DNA of 64,000 nucleotides, taken from the NCBI RefSeq assembly GCF_000379765.1, contig NZ_KB903443.1:248001-312000 (forward strand), read 5' to 3'. Shown here piece by piece: positions 63,933-64,000 of the stretch. The translations under genes and the position numbers were made by a program. Numbering within the stretch: the first letter of the stretch is position 1; the number at the start of each line of letters is the position of its first letter. The notes beneath the pieces are model-generated. The model was not told where the DNA came from and searched no databases. It saw only the letters and a program-made list of their open reading frames with translations. The DNA comes from Flexithrix dorotheae DSM 6795. Lineage in GTDB: Bacteria; Bacteroidota; Bacteroidia; Cytophagales; Flammeovirgaceae.

Positions 63933-64000
63933 ATCTCATCGCTATCCATTTTCCAGAGTTGGATCGTAATTTCAAATCAGAAAGGTAAAAAAATCTGACT

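Overview
This AT-rich window is chromosomal DNA from a Bacteroidota bacterium, most likely a gliding member of the Cytophagales. The evidence is several large secreted proteins with C-terminal type IX secretion (T9SS) sorting domains, GldA and GldH homologues, a SusC/SusD pair with its own ECF sigma factor and FecR anti-sigma factor, a hybrid two-component regulator of the Bacteroidota polysaccharide-locus type, and promoters that fit the TTG / TAnnTTTG pattern. There are no phage or IS genes, no rRNA operon and no CRISPR array. One tRNA (Gln, TTG) is present.

Layout. 1-3013: the start of a secreted phosphodiester-glycosidase-like protein, a palindromic repeat, then a tightly overlapping minus-strand operon of an Lgt-like membrane enzyme, a Tes-like multi-cluster radical SAM protein and two duplicated mini membrane proteins. 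3057-10503: a secreted esterase, a 1231-residue secreted ThuA/sugar-dehydrogenase protein, ornithine aminotransferase and cystathionine beta-synthase. 10771-18311: two small plus-strand genes (one DUF4332), then two large T9SS cargo proteins; the first carries five 336-bp tandem repeats kept exactly in phase. 18456-19367: gldA. 19662-37213: an aldarate (D-glucarate-type) utilisation island of ECF sigma, FecR, SusC, SusD, HpcH/HpaI aldolase, GntP permease, a signal-bearing UxuA-like TIM-barrel protein, GarR-like reductase and GudD-like dehydratase. It ends against a convergent hybrid two-component regulator. The pathway reads outer-membrane import, inner-membrane import, dehydration, aldol cleavage to pyruvate plus tartronate semialdehyde, and reduction to glycerate. 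No glycerate kinase is in view.

37711-46031: mixed single genes (retropepsin-like protease, membrane glycerophosphodiesterase, PAS-LuxR regulator, tRNA-Gln, unknown membrane and secreted proteins, TfoX-like protein, S41 peptidase). 46591-51148: a compact three-gene operon of a threonine-synthase-fold PLP enzyme, a DUF1611 (DgcN-like) P-loop protein, and a 781-residue fusion of a PP-loop ATP-pyrophosphatase with a creatininase-family amidohydrolase. I regard this as the best candidate for an undescribed system in the window; its product is unknown. 51417-58116: a membrane protein, a beta-lactamase-fold hydrolase, a PadR/HAAS-like pair, and a lipoprotein esterase coupled to a BtuF-like protein with no signal peptide. 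58310-63932: hslV, gldH, an M48 peptidase and a propeller-type sensor kinase without receiver or DNA-binding domain.

Several intergenic stretches hold structured DNA: two copies, in opposite orientation, of a composite three-palindrome element (394-483, 58127-58231), a looser palindrome cluster after the S41 gene, a hairpin-rich inverted-repeat element at 52122-52361, and a susC leader with a minus-strand terminator that could end an antisense sRNA.
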